A stretch of 64,000 bases of DNA from Herminiimonas sp. Lineage in GTDB: Bacteria > Pseudomonadota > Gammaproteobacteria > Burkholderiales > Burkholderiaceae_D. This document shows positions 19,154 to 28,227 of the stretch, piece after piece. The stretch is taken from positions 1-64,000 of the forward strand of contig JAQGMR010000058.1 of the NCBI GenBank assembly GCA_028292265.1. The letters are read 5' to 3'. Below the pieces are notes generated by a model, which saw nothing but the letters and a program-made list of their open reading frames with translations, made no database searches and was not told the DNA's origin. A program made the translations under genes and the position numbers. Position 1 is the first letter of the stretch. Each line of letters opens with the position of its first letter.

Positions 19154-19741
19154 ATGAATCCAATTGAACCCGTCAATCAGCCGATTGATCATCCCGTTCC
19201 GAAATCCCTTACCGATTTATTCGTCTCCTTTACCGTGCTCGCGTTGCAGGGCTTTGGTGGCGTGCTTGCGGTGGTTCAGCTGGAACTGGTCGAGCGAAAG
19301 CGCTGGTTGACCCGGGAAGAATTCATCGAAGACTGGGCAGTCGCGCAGATCATGCCGGGTCCGAACGTGGTGAACCTTTCGCTCATGATCGGCGGCCGCT
19401 ATTTTGGTTTGCCGGGCGCGCTTGCAGCACTGGCTGGCATGCTCGCCGCGCCGCTGGTCGTGGTGCTGCTGCTGGCGCTGGTGTATCGCCACTTCGCCGA
19501 CTATCCGGGTGTGGCGGGTGCGCTGCGTGGCATGAGCGCCGTGGCGGCCGGGCTGATCTCTGCGACCGGGCTAAAGCTAGCGTCTTCGCTCAAACTCAGC
19601 CCGTTGCCGTTGTGGCTTTGCATTGGTCTGTGCGTGGCCTGCTTTGTATTCGTCGCGCTGCTGCACTGGCCGCTCCTGTATGTGCTCGCCGGCCTCGGCA
19701 TCCTGGCTTGTGGACTCACCTATCGCAAGCTCAAGCCATGA
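19154..19741 (+). CDS. Chromate transporter, N-terminal-type short ChrA subunit
   Basis: A 195-residue membrane protein matching one CHR domain. FVSFTVLALQGFGGVLAVVQLELVERKRWLTREEFIEDWAVAQIMPGPNVVNLSLMIG carries the GFGG and PGPN motifs of the family, and about five to six membrane helices are evident. Short-chain CHR proteins act as pairs. This gene overlaps its partner by 4 nt (ATGA). The role is efflux of chromate or a related oxyanion; specificity is not readable from the sequence. Confidence 0.85.
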   Translation: MNPIEPVNQPIDHPVPKSLTDLFVSFTVLALQGFGGVLAVVQLELVERKRWLTREEFIEDWAVAQIMPGPNVVNLSLMIGGRYFGLPGALAALAGMLAAPLVVVLLLALVYRHFADYPGVAGALRGMSAVAAGLISATGLKLASSLKLSPLPLWLCIGLCVACFVFVALLHWPLLYVLAGLGILACGLTYRKLKP

Positions 19742-20322
19742 CGCCGCCGATCGAGCTCCATATGCAGGCGGCCGACTGGTTGTCGCTGTTCATCCATTAC
19801 CTCTCGCTGTCGCTGCTGGCGATTGGCGGCGCGATCACCACCGCGCCGGATATGCATCGATTCCTGGTGGACGACCAGCATTGGCTGACAGATTCGCAGT
19901 TCAACGCGTCAATCACACTGGCGCAGGCCGCGCCCGGCCCGAACGTCCTGTTCATTGCGCTAATGGGATGGAATGTCGGCATCAACGCCGGCGGCGTAAT
20001 GCCGGGCTTGCTCGGCATTCTGGTGAGCATGGTGGGCATTCTGTTGCCAAGCACCTGTCTGACCTACCTTGCGGCACGCTGGGGCCACCAGAACCGCAGC
20101 CTGCGTTCAGTGCGGGCCTTCAAGCAGGGCATGGCGCCAATCGTCATTGGCTTGCTGATTGCCACCGGCTGGATCATGGCCAGCACGCACAATCATCCCG
20201 CGACGGACTGGAAATTGTGGCTGCTAACGGTGGCGACCGCGATTGTGATCTGGCGGTCCCGCATCCACCTGCTTTGGTTGTTGGGTGCTGGCGCATTGCT
20301 CGGCTGGTTCGGCTTGGTTTGA
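19738..20322 (+). CDS. Chromate transporter, C-terminal-type short ChrA subunit
   Basis: The second 194-residue CHR-domain protein, with SLLAIGGAITTAPDMHRFLVDDQHWLTDSQFNASITLAQAAPGPNVLFIALMGW including the PGPN motif, and about six membrane helices. It begins at the ATGA overlap with 19154-19741. The two genes together correspond to one full-length ChrA split in two, probably forming a heterodimer with antiparallel topology. Confidence 0.85.
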   Translation: MTPPIELHMQAADWLSLFIHYLSLSLLAIGGAITTAPDMHRFLVDDQHWLTDSQFNASITLAQAAPGPNVLFIALMGWNVGINAGGVMPGLLGILVSMVGILLPSTCLTYLAARWGHQNRSLRSVRAFKQGMAPIVIGLLIATGWIMASTHNHPATDWKLWLLTVATAIVIWRSRIHLLWLLGAGALLGWFGLV

Positions 20323-20450
20323 CGTTGAAACGGCGGGCAGAGGTGGCATAAGCTCGCCAGGCTGACGGTCCGCTGTCCAGTTGTGTCGGTGTTATTTCGC
20401 TCGCACTCCTGGAATCGCTTCTGCCGACGCCGACTTCTGTTTCACTGCCT

Positions 20451-21443
20451 TCAAACCGCTTGCCGTTCCTGTTCCGTCAACAGGTTGGCCAGCGCGACAT
20501 ACTGTTCCAGCGCCACGGTTTCCGCCCGCGCCTGCGGGTCGACGCCGGCTGCCCGCAACTGGTCTTCCCCAAACATCGTGCCAAGGCAGTTGCGCAATAC
20601 CTTTCGCCGTTGCGAAAAGGCCTGCAGTACCACGCGCGCCAGCGCCGACTCGTCGCAGGCCAGCCGCTGCTCCCGGGGAATCATGCGCACGATTGCCGAC
20701 TCGACCTTTGGCGGCGGATCAAACGCGGTCGGCGGCACGATGAACATTAAATCCATGTGGTAGCGCCATTGCAGCATGACCGAGAGCCGTCCGTAGGTCT
20801 TGCTGCCAGGCGCCGCCACCATGCGCTCGACTACTTCCTTTTGCAGCATGAAATGCTGGTCCTGAACCTGCGCGGTGAAGGTTGCGAGATGGAACAGAAG
20901 CGGGCTTGATATGTTGTAGGGCAGGTTGCCCACGACGCGCAGTTTGGCGGGTCGGGCGACTTGCAACGCTTCGGCCGGTTCATCCTGCGCGTCCGTTGAT
21001 TCCCGACCGGGGAGCAGCGACGCAAAATCAAATTCCAGCGCATCGCCGTCATGCACGGTCAGCGTGGTCGCTGGAAACCGTTTTCGCAAACGGGTAACCA
21101 GATCGCGGTCAAGCTCCACGACATGCAGGTGACTGACTGATTGCAGAAGGAACGCGGTCATTGCTCCAAGGCCCGGGCCGATCTCCACCATCAGGTCGTC
21201 CAGTTGCGGATCGACGACACGCATGATGTCGTGAAGTACAGTTTGGTCTGTGAGGAAGTTTTGACCGAAGCGCTTGCGCGCGACGTGGCCTCGGGGCGAA
21301 GCCGGCGGCTTTGAAGTCGGCTTCAGGGGCGGCTTTGAAGGCTTCGAACGCTTCGAAGGCGGCTTGGCAGGCGACTTCAAGCGCGGCTTCCAGGCTGAGA
21401 CGGAACGGCGGAAGATCCGCCCGCTGTGGCCGCCATCTCGCAT
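20451..21443 (-). CDS. rsmA: 16S rRNA (adenine1518/1519-N6)-dimethyltransferase RsmA/KsgA
   Basis: An SAM-dependent methyltransferase that dimethylates two adenines near the 3' end of 16S rRNA. Family motifs are [11 protein letters not shown] (start of the conserved fold, near residue 57), [11 protein letters not shown] (SAM binding) and [12 protein letters not shown] (catalytic). It is 330 residues as read from the ATG at 21443, about 55 more than usual. The extra N-terminus is Lys/Ser/Pro-rich (repeats of KPP) and encoded by a degenerate DNA repeat, and its first 67 nt overlap pdxA. No ATG occurs between 21443 and the conserved core, so the extension may be real or a downstream non-ATG start may be used. 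Confidence 0.93.
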   Translation of the reverse strand: MRDGGHSGRIFRRSVSAWKPRLKSPAKPPSKRSKPSKPPLKPTSKPPASPRGHVARKRFGQNFLTDQTVLHDIMRVVDPQLDDLMVEIGPGLGAMTAFLLQSVSHLHVVELDRDLVTRLRKRFPATTLTVHDGDALEFDFASLLPGRESTDAQDEPAEALQVARPAKLRVVGNLPYNISSPLLFHLATFTAQVQDQHFMLQKEVVERMVAAPGSKTYGRLSVMLQWRYHMDLMFIVPPTAFDPPPKVESAIVRMIPREQRLACDESALARVVLQAFSQRRKVLRNCLGTMFGEDQLRAAGVDPQARAETVALEQYVALANLLTEQERQAV

Positions 21444-22480
21444 GCCACGCGAAGCGCTTCCAGCATGCTGCCATAATCGGCGTGGCCGATGCCTTTTGCG
21501 GCAAGGTCGAGCGCCGTTCCGTGGTCCACGGACGTCCGGATAATGGGAAGCCCAAGCGTGATGTTGACGCCTTGACCGAAGCTTGCAAACTTGAGTACTG
21601 GCAGTCCCTGGTCGTGGTACATCGCAAGCACGCAGTCGGCGTCTTGCAGGTACTTCGGCTGGAACACGGTGTCGGCCGGATACGGCCCACTAACCAGCAT
21701 GCCGGCGGCCCGCGCCGTGGCGATGGCCGGTGCGATCACGTCTATCTCTTCGCGCCCGAGATAACCGCCCTCACCGGCGTGAGGGTTCAGTCCCGTGACC
21801 AGGATACGCGGCGTGGCAATGCCGAATTTGCGTATCAGATCCGCATGCAGGATGCCGAGCGTTCGGACAAGCGTCTCCACGGTGATGGCAGCGGGCACGT
21901 CCTTTAGCGCGAGATGGGTGGTGGCGAGCGCGACGCGCAGTGGAAGCGCCGCCTTGCCGGGTCCTGCGACCGGAGATCCGGAAATGTCGCAAGCAAGCAT
22001 CATCACGACGTGCGGCGTTCCGGTTCTTTCGGCCAGATATTCTGTATGCCCGGTGAAAGGAACCCCGGCATCGTTGATGGTGCTTTTCTGCAGAGGTGCT
22101 GTAACGATCGCATCGAAACGGCGTGCGATGGCGCCGTCGATAGCAGTGTCGAGTATGTCCAGCACATGGCGGCCATTCCGGGCGTCCAGGGTGCCGGGCA
22201 CGACCGGTTGCGCAACCGGGCAATCGATGACAAGAAGCCGGCCCGGACCGACCGTTGGCAAGCCGTCGTGTTCGAATGCGCGTCTGGTCAGCGCCAGCAG
22301 TTCGATTTCCGGATCAATGCCGGACGCTGTCATCGCCAGCAGCGTCGCATCACCGATCAACACCGGTGTCATCGTGTCACGCGTCTGCCATGCAGCGCGG
22401 AGCGCGATTTCCGGGCCGATGCCAGCAGGTTCGCCACAGGTAATGGCGATGACGGGGCGCTGCTTCAAGTGGTTCAACAA
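21377..22480 (-). CDS. pdxA: 4-hydroxythreonine-4-phosphate dehydrogenase
   Basis: The pyridoxal-phosphate pathway enzyme PdxA, 367 residues. It begins with [20 protein letters not shown]. Metal-binding His residues are in [21 protein letters not shown] and [12 protein letters not shown]. The C-terminus runs about 20 residues past the usual end (Ala/Ser/Gly-rich) and overlaps rsmA. The start is TTG; TTG codons at 22480, 22477 and 22468 are all possible and no in-frame ATG lies close. It sits between surA and rsmA, the same order as in E. coli. Confidence 0.95.
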   Translation of the reverse strand: MLNHLKQRPVIAITCGEPAGIGPEIALRAAWQTRDTMTPVLIGDATLLAMTASGIDPEIELLALTRRAFEHDGLPTVGPGRLLVIDCPVAQPVVPGTLDARNGRHVLDILDTAIDGAIARRFDAIVTAPLQKSTINDAGVPFTGHTEYLAERTGTPHVVMMLACDISGSPVAGPGKAALPLRVALATTHLALKDVPAAITVETLVRTLGILHADLIRKFGIATPRILVTGLNPHAGEGGYLGREEIDVIAPAIATARAAGMLVSGPYPADTVFQPKYLQDADCVLAMYHDQGLPVLKFASFGQGVNITLGLPIIRTSVDHGTALDLAAKGIGHADYGSMLEALRVACEMAATAGGSSAVPSQPGSRA

Positions 22481-22623
22481 AACGAGATCAAACCAGGCGA
22501 CTTGGAACCCGGGTTATCACGCGGGCATAGGGCAACCGAATCCGCCTGGCATCCACGGCCGACGTCTGGCGTACAGGGCACTATGCAAAAACCTGCGGAA
22601 AGCATCAGCGTTCCTCGTGTCGC

Positions 22624-24177
22624 CTAGCCGGCGCTGACGTCATCGGCGCGATACTCCACATAGGCGCGGTCACGTATCTGCCGCAGCCAGTCTTCGGTCG
22701 CCTCTTCGAGCTTGCGGTCGCGGACCACCTGGCGGGCCGCCATCCGCTGCCGCTCTCGTGAGACATCATCGGTCTTGCGTTCGATAACTTCGATCAGGTG
22801 CTGGCCGAACTGCGACTCTACCGGATCGCTGATCTCTCCCGGCTTAAGCGAATTCATCACGCGCTCGAATTCAGGAACGGTGTCGCCCGGATAAATCCAT
22901 CCAAGGTCGCCGCCCCTCGAAGCCGACAAGTCGTTGGAGTAAACCTTGGCAAGGTCCTCGAACTTCGCGGTTTTGTTCTGGAGGCGTTCCTTAAGATCGA
23001 GAAGTTTGCGCCGGGCTTCCGCCGCGGACATGACCTGGTTCACCTTGATCAGGATGTGCCGCACATGGGTCTGCTGGACGGCCGGGAATGCTGAACTGGA
23101 GGTGGTGGCCGGCGCATCGCGTCGACCCAGGAACTTCAGAATGTGAAAGCCGTTCGCACTCTTCACTACAGTGATGTCTCCGGGCTTGCGGTCCGAGATG
23201 GCCTCAACAAATAGCTGCGGCAGGCGATCCTGGCTGCGCCAGCCAAGTTCGCCGCCGCGCAGACCTTCGACCGCATCCGAGTAGGCTGCAGCCACCTTGC
23301 CGAATTCCGCACCAGCGCGCAATTGCTGGAGCGCCTCGTCGGCCCGCTGCCGACGTTGAGCAATCTGCTCTGGGGACGCGTTCTCGGGAATGCGGACCAG
23401 CACCTGCGCAATATTGACCTCTGACTGCTTGGTCGTGCCGCTGGCGGCACTCGACGCCAGCACGGCATCGATCTCGGATTCACTGATCTGTATCTTGTTG
23501 TCGACTTCGCGCTCGCGCAGCCGCTGCATGATCACTTCCTCGCGGATGCCTTCACGAAAAACGGCGAACGGCGTACCGTCTTTTTCAAGCTGATTGCGCA
23601 GCTCCTGCACCGACAACTTGTTTTGCTCTGCAATACGGGCCACCGCCTTGTCGAGGAAAAGGTCGTCGACGGTGATGCCGGTTTCCTTCGCTAGCTGCAA
23701 CTGCGCCTTGTCCACGATCATGCGTTCCAGCAGCTGCTTGCGGAACTGTTCGACCGGCGGCATGGATACGCCCTGCGCCTTCATGCGCTGCTCGACCAGC
23801 TTGATGCGCCCTTCCAGGTCCTGATGGGTAATGACTTCGTTGTTGACGACGGCGACAATGGAGTCGACTGGCGCAGGCTTGGCGCGGGTTCCGGCTGCCG
23901 GGCTCGGCTTGGCGGCGCTGGGGGCGGTAGCAGCAGGCTGTGTGGCCTGGACCGCTGCGCTCGGAGCACCCGTCATGGGAGGCGCGAGGGGAGCGCCCAG
24001 GGGCGATCCGGTGAGCGGCGAAGCAGAGAGGCTCGGCGATGAGCGCGACGCGCCGGGTACCGTCAGGCCTTGCGCATGGACCGCTTGGGCCAGCATCAGG
24101 CAGAGCAATGCGGGCAGCAGCACGGGCCGATGCAGCTGACTGCGCGTGATGGTTCTAAGGATCATATGCTTCGTCAT
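22624..24177 (-). CDS. surA: Periplasmic peptidyl-prolyl isomerase/chaperone SurA
   Basis: The outer-membrane protein chaperone SurA, about 517 residues from the ATG at 24177. A TTG 15 nt earlier and an ATG at 24165 are alternatives. A signal peptide ends at AVHAQ (about residue 36). An Ala/Pro/Ser-rich linker follows, unusually long for SurA. The SurA N-domain starts at DSIVAVVNNEVITHQDLEGRI. Two parvulin domains follow, the first around VRIPENASPEQI...GGELGWRSQDRLPQLF and the second around RHILIKVNQVMSAAEA...GGDLGWIYPGDTVPEFE. It lies between lptD and pdxA; SurA assists folding of LptD itself. Confidence 0.95.
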   Translation of the reverse strand: MTKHMILRTITRSQLHRPVLLPALLCLMLAQAVHAQGLTVPGASRSSPSLSASPLTGSPLGAPLAPPMTGAPSAAVQATQPAATAPSAAKPSPAAGTRAKPAPVDSIVAVVNNEVITHQDLEGRIKLVEQRMKAQGVSMPPVEQFRKQLLERMIVDKAQLQLAKETGITVDDLFLDKAVARIAEQNKLSVQELRNQLEKDGTPFAVFREGIREEVIMQRLREREVDNKIQISESEIDAVLASSAASGTTKQSEVNIAQVLVRIPENASPEQIAQRRQRADEALQQLRAGAEFGKVAAAYSDAVEGLRGGELGWRSQDRLPQLFVEAISDRKPGDITVVKSANGFHILKFLGRRDAPATTSSSAFPAVQQTHVRHILIKVNQVMSAAEARRKLLDLKERLQNKTAKFEDLAKVYSNDLSASRGGDLGWIYPGDTVPEFERVMNSLKPGEISDPVESQFGQHLIEVIERKTDDVSRERQRMAARQVVRDRKLEEATEDWLRQIRDRAYVEYRADDVSAG

Positions 24178-24336
24178 GGTCTGAACTTTCAATTAGAGAT
24201 ATCTGGGGCTTGCATGCAGCTGAATCAGTCTGCGCGACACTAGCTGCTCGACATTAACTGGTGTGGTGTTGCCGCCGGTGCCTGAGTGCAGGGCGTCCTC
24301 AGGTTCTGGACGCGTTCGCAATCTGGGCGCTGGCAA

Positions 24337-26961
24337 TCAGGGCGAGTTCGTAATCGGCTGATATCCCGGCACATAGGTCCTGAGCGCCTGCATCGGGTTG
24401 GAACCGAACTTCGAGAGGCCGGACAACTCCAGTTGCAGGAACAGGGCGGACGCCACCACGCCGGCCGCGGTAGGTATCCGCTGGACCACAGCGCGGAAGA
24501 TCCAGCAATCCGCCTTGTATTCCACGCCGCCCAGCCCTTCGGCCAACTTTTTTTCCAGCAGCGAGTAGTTTACACGCCCTACGGCATACCAGCGTCCGCC
24601 GATTGGCCACTGCCCGGAAGCGTCGATCAGTTCGAGCGCGGTTGGCACGTCTTTCCGGTATTGAACGTTCAAGATCTTTTTCGGTCCTGGCTGCCAGCGT
24701 ACGCCGTACACGGCGCGCTGGAAGGTCCGCAAAGACTGACTATACTGCACACTTGTGTCTATGGAAAAGTTGGTGGTGATCTGCCCCGACGCCGCCGCCA
24801 GCAGATCCGATTTCGTTTCAATCGGGGCGCCATTCGTGACCAGTTGATCGTTGAAATAGAAACGCTGGGCAAGCGCGAACCGCATCCGCTCCACGCCGTT
24901 GCTTTCAATAAAGCGCGAGGTAATCGCGGCGGTGAGCTGGTTGGCATCGCTGATACGATCATTGCCGCTGAACCGATTTTCGGCAAACACCTGCGAGAAG
25001 TTGAAGTCGGCCAGCGCCGTATCGAAGTTCGGGAATTGGCTTTGGTCTCGGTACGGTGTGTAAACGTAGAACAACCGCGGTTCCAGCGTCTGCGTGCCTT
25101 CCTTCCCGAGGAACTTCGCATCCCGCTCAAAAATGAGCCCGGTGTCGAGCGACGCAGTCGGAAGAACCCGATTCAAGGTGTTCGGCGCCCCGGGGACCTG
25201 GTTGTCAAGCATGTAGTTCGTCGCATGGACCGAAAAACTCGGGGTGATGAAATACCCCGGCTTGATGATGGGATACGACACCCGCGGATTCACCACGGAA
25301 CGATCGCCGCGGACGAGGTCTGGATGCCAGAACCGCGTGAACTCTGAAGCGACGGACCAGGTAATGCCCTTGTCCGTGGTGCGACCGGCCAGCAAGGTCG
25401 CTTGCGGCAGACGGTCGTACGGCCGGGCAATCGGCGCTGCAGGATCTTGCAGGATCTGATACTTCGACGCATGGGCCGACGCGGACCAGAAGGAGCCGCT
25501 GCTGTAACTCAGTGCAACGTCATTTTCCAGCAGTCGCTGCGAAGCCGCGGTGATGGTGCTTGGAAAATCGTTCGGGTAGTTGTCATCCGACGCGAGATTG
25601 ATCTTCGACGAAAAGGAAAAGCCAGATCCGAGCGACTGATTATGCGAGGACGAGATCGCATAGCGATTCGTGCCGGACAGGCGGTCATTCAGCAATCCTT
25701 CAACCTTGGTTTCCCCCGCATAGCCCTGGCCGAGATAGCGCCCGTCCGCCCCTATCTGCACACCACGCTGGGAGATGATCTTCGGATACAGCGTCAGATC
25801 GCGGTTCGGCGCAATGTTGAAGTAGTACGGCACCATGAGCTCAAGTCCGCCCTTGTTGGTGGTGCCAAAAGTTGGCGGCAGCACACCCGATTTGCGCTCG
25901 GTAGAAAGCGGGAACGACATGTACGGTGAGCCCAGGATAGGGACGCCCTTGAAAATAACAATCGCATTCGAGGCGGTGCCCGTGCCGGAAGCCTTGTCGA
26001 TATTCAGGACGCTGGACTTCAGGTACCAGTCCGGGTCCGGTCCTTCGCATGTGCTGTATGTGCCCCGCTGGACACGGGTCCGGTCGTCCCCTTCGAAATC
26101 GACCCGCTCTGCCTTTCCCTGGGCACGGCTTGTGTCCATCCGATAGGTCGGATTGTCGACATAGCCGACGCCGGTATCCATCTTGAGCTTCAGGTCGTCG
26201 CCGGTATAGCGATCGTTAAAGCGCTTCATCCGAACATTGCCTACGGCTTCGACTTCATCGTTGACGATATCGTAGGTGGCGCGATCCGCATTGATGACGT
26301 TGGCGCCGCGAATAATCTCGACCTCCCTCTCGAGCACAATATCGCGGTCGGGCCGACCGGTCATGCGCTCGGCGCTGACCGATGTCGGCCCATTCTTGTC
26401 GGCCGCGCCTCCCGGTTTGGGCGCGATTGCGCCTGAGGGCGGCACACCTGGAGGCACTCCTGACGGCGGCGGAATCGGGATCGATGCAGGCCCGGTTGGC
26501 GGCGTCGGGACACCCATTGACCCGATTGCCGGTGCGGACACGGCGTTGGACGCCGGAGGGGCTTCCGCTGCGCCGGTTACGGGCGCCATGCCAGGCGCAG
26601 AAGTCGACGGGGCGCTGGTTGCCGGCGACTGCGCGGAGGTGCCCTGGGCGCTGGTTGTCGTGGGTGCGCTCTGGAACGTCGTGTCGGAGCTTGCCGTGCC
26701 GGTCGGCGCGGTGCCCGTCGGTGCTGCGGTGCCTGGGGCATTGCCGGCAGGGGCAGTAGTGCCAGCACCAGCAGCGCTGGCGCCGGACCCGGTTCGCTCC
26801 GCTGTGTCGCCCGGCTGGTTTTGCGCGTGAGCGACGGCTGGCATGCTAGCCATCGCGGCTGCAACCAACGCGCCCAGCATCGTCCGGGCAACAAGGTTGT
26901 CTCGGAAGTTTTTATTGGGAATGTGGCCAACCCTGCCGAAAATTGTTGCTGAGCGGGTCAT
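24337..26961 (-). CDS. lptD: LPS-assembly protein LptD
   Basis: The outer-membrane beta-barrel that inserts LPS, 874 residues from the ATG at 26961. The signal peptide ends at AVAHAQ (about 50). An Ala/Pro/Thr/Gly-rich segment of about 120 residues precedes the OstA/LptA-like domain (VSAERMTGRPDRDIVLEREVEI onward). The C-terminal half is the LptD barrel. Cys in YSTCEGP (N-terminal domain) and in YKADCWIF (near the C-terminus) are placed for an interdomain disulfide. A 160-nt gap separates it from surA. The upstream extension of the frame to 27162 lacks a signal peptide start. Confidence 0.95.
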   Translation of the reverse strand: MTRSATIFGRVGHIPNKNFRDNLVARTMLGALVAAAMASMPAVAHAQNQPGDTAERTGSGASAAGAGTTAPAGNAPGTAAPTGTAPTGTASSDTTFQSAPTTTSAQGTSAQSPATSAPSTSAPGMAPVTGAAEAPPASNAVSAPAIGSMGVPTPPTGPASIPIPPPSGVPPGVPPSGAIAPKPGGAADKNGPTSVSAERMTGRPDRDIVLEREVEIIRGANVINADRATYDIVNDEVEAVGNVRMKRFNDRYTGDDLKLKMDTGVGYVDNPTYRMDTSRAQGKAERVDFEGDDRTRVQRGTYSTCEGPDPDWYLKSSVLNIDKASGTGTASNAIVIFKGVPILGSPYMSFPLSTERKSGVLPPTFGTTNKGGLELMVPYYFNIAPNRDLTLYPKIISQRGVQIGADGRYLGQGYAGETKVEGLLNDRLSGTNRYAISSSHNQSLGSGFSFSSKINLASDDNYPNDFPSTITAASQRLLENDVALSYSSGSFWSASAHASKYQILQDPAAPIARPYDRLPQATLLAGRTTDKGITWSVASEFTRFWHPDLVRGDRSVVNPRVSYPIIKPGYFITPSFSVHATNYMLDNQVPGAPNTLNRVLPTASLDTGLIFERDAKFLGKEGTQTLEPRLFYVYTPYRDQSQFPNFDTALADFNFSQVFAENRFSGNDRISDANQLTAAITSRFIESNGVERMRFALAQRFYFNDQLVTNGAPIETKSDLLAAASGQITTNFSIDTSVQYSQSLRTFQRAVYGVRWQPGPKKILNVQYRKDVPTALELIDASGQWPIGGRWYAVGRVNYSLLEKKLAEGLGGVEYKADCWIFRAVVQRIPTAAGVVASALFLQLELSGLSKFGSNPMQALRTYVPGYQPITNSP

Positions 26962-27024
26962 GAATAGCAGATGTCGAAGACCATGAATGGATATCTGCAG
27001 GCGATTTTTTGAAATGAATCCCTT

Positions 27025-27030
27025 ATTATA
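27025..27030 (-). promoter_or_regulatory. -10 element of a putative lptD promoter
   Basis: A perfect TATAAT on the - strand, 64 nt upstream of the lptD ATG. The -35 is weak: GCTTGG/CGCTTG lie at 16-17 bp spacing and TTGGCG at 14 bp. The position between divergent lptD and amgK supports a promoter here. Confidence 0.5.
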
Positions 27031-27146
27031 GGGGAACTCGGCGGCGCCAAGCGCTGTTGCAGTGTGCCGGGAAGGCAATACCGCACGGGCCGCGCCCTGC
27101 ACTCCTTCCCTCTGGCCAAGCCCTACTTTCTTTTCCGGATTTATTA

Positions 27147-28199
27147 ATGCCCCCCGAAACAATTTCCGACTACGACTCCACCGCCGATCCCCGACTTCAT
27201 CAGCTCAAAGGCTGGCTTGCCAGTTTGCCGGAATCCGAGGCGCGCAACGTGCTTCCCGACTCCTTGCGCCCAGCGTCCGCCGACGCCAGTTTCCGGCGCT
27301 ATTTCCGGGTCGATACCCGGTCCGGGCCCAGCCTGATTGTGATGGACGCACCGCCGCCCCAGGAAGACGTCCGGCCCTTCATTCATGTGGCGCAAGTGTT
27401 TGGCGCCACGGGTGTCTCGGTGCCGGAAGTCATTGCGCAAGATACCGAGCGCGGATTTCTGCTGTTGTCCGACCTTGGATCAACTACCTACCTTCATCAA
27501 CTGGACGCCGATCGGGCTCACAAGCTTTATCTCGATGCCATCGATTCGCTGATCCTTCTTCAGACGCAAAGCCAGCCAGGCGTTCTGCCAGTATATGACC
27601 GCGCCCTGCTGCACCGTGAACTGATGCTGTTTCCGGACTGGTATATCAGCAAGCACCTGGGGCAGACGCTAAGCGCGGAACAAACCGGCGAGCTCAACAA
27701 GGTTTTCGAGATGCTGCTTGCCAATAACCTTGCACAGCCGCAGGTCTATGTGCATCGTGACTACCATTCACGCAACCTGATGGTGCTGGAGCGTGGCAAT
27801 CCCGGCATCCTCGACTTTCAGGATGCGGTCTACGGCCCCGTCACCTACGACCTGGTCTCCCTCCTGCGTGATGCCTATATCCAGTGGGACGAAGAACTGG
27901 TGCTGGACTGGGCAATTCGCTACTGGGAGCGCGCCCGCGCTGCAGGGTTGCCGGTGCCAAACGATGTAGACAGCTTCTATCGCGACTTTGAATACATGGG
28001 GCTGCAGCGCCACCTCAAGGTGCTCGGCATCTTCGCCCGCCTGTCGCACCGCGACGGCAAGGACGCCTACCTGAAAGACATGCCGCTGGTGATGGAATAC
28101 ACGCGCAAGGCGGCCGCGCGATATCGCGAACTGATACCGCTGTTGCGACTGCTCGATGTGCTTGAAGCACGCCAGCCGCAAGCGCGTTACACCTTCTGA
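27147..28199 (+). CDS. amgK: N-acetylmuramate/N-acetylglucosamine kinase AmgK
   Basis: An aminoglycoside-phosphotransferase-fold kinase of 350 residues. The Brenner motif is HRDYHSRN (H203, D205, N210) and the metal-binding DFQDA follows (D223). AmgK phosphorylates the anomeric carbon of MurNAc in the peptidoglycan recycling route that bypasses MurA/MurB in Pseudomonas. The next gene encodes MurU, the second enzyme of that route, 28 nt downstream, which supports the assignment. The ATG at 27147 is preferred over an upstream frame extension. Confidence 0.9.
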   Translation: MPPETISDYDSTADPRLHQLKGWLASLPESEARNVLPDSLRPASADASFRRYFRVDTRSGPSLIVMDAPPPQEDVRPFIHVAQVFGATGVSVPEVIAQDTERGFLLLSDLGSTTYLHQLDADRAHKLYLDAIDSLILLQTQSQPGVLPVYDRALLHRELMLFPDWYISKHLGQTLSAEQTGELNKVFEMLLANNLAQPQVYVHRDYHSRNLMVLERGNPGILDFQDAVYGPVTYDLVSLLRDAYIQWDEELVLDWAIRYWERARAAGLPVPNDVDSFYRDFEYMGLQRHLKVLGIFARLSHRDGKDAYLKDMPLVMEYTRKAAARYRELIPLLRLLDVLEARQPQARYTF

Positions 28200-28227
28200 T
28201 GCGGACAACAGCCGACCCTCACCATCG

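Noticed and set aside
21290..21400. Repeat cluster as a possible mobile-element or repeat-family insertion
   Set aside because: It is in frame within rsmA, short and degenerate, without inverted ends or target duplications.
24286..25347. Long + strand open frame opposite the lptD barrel
   Set aside because: Shadow of lptD codon bias; lacks start signals and motifs.
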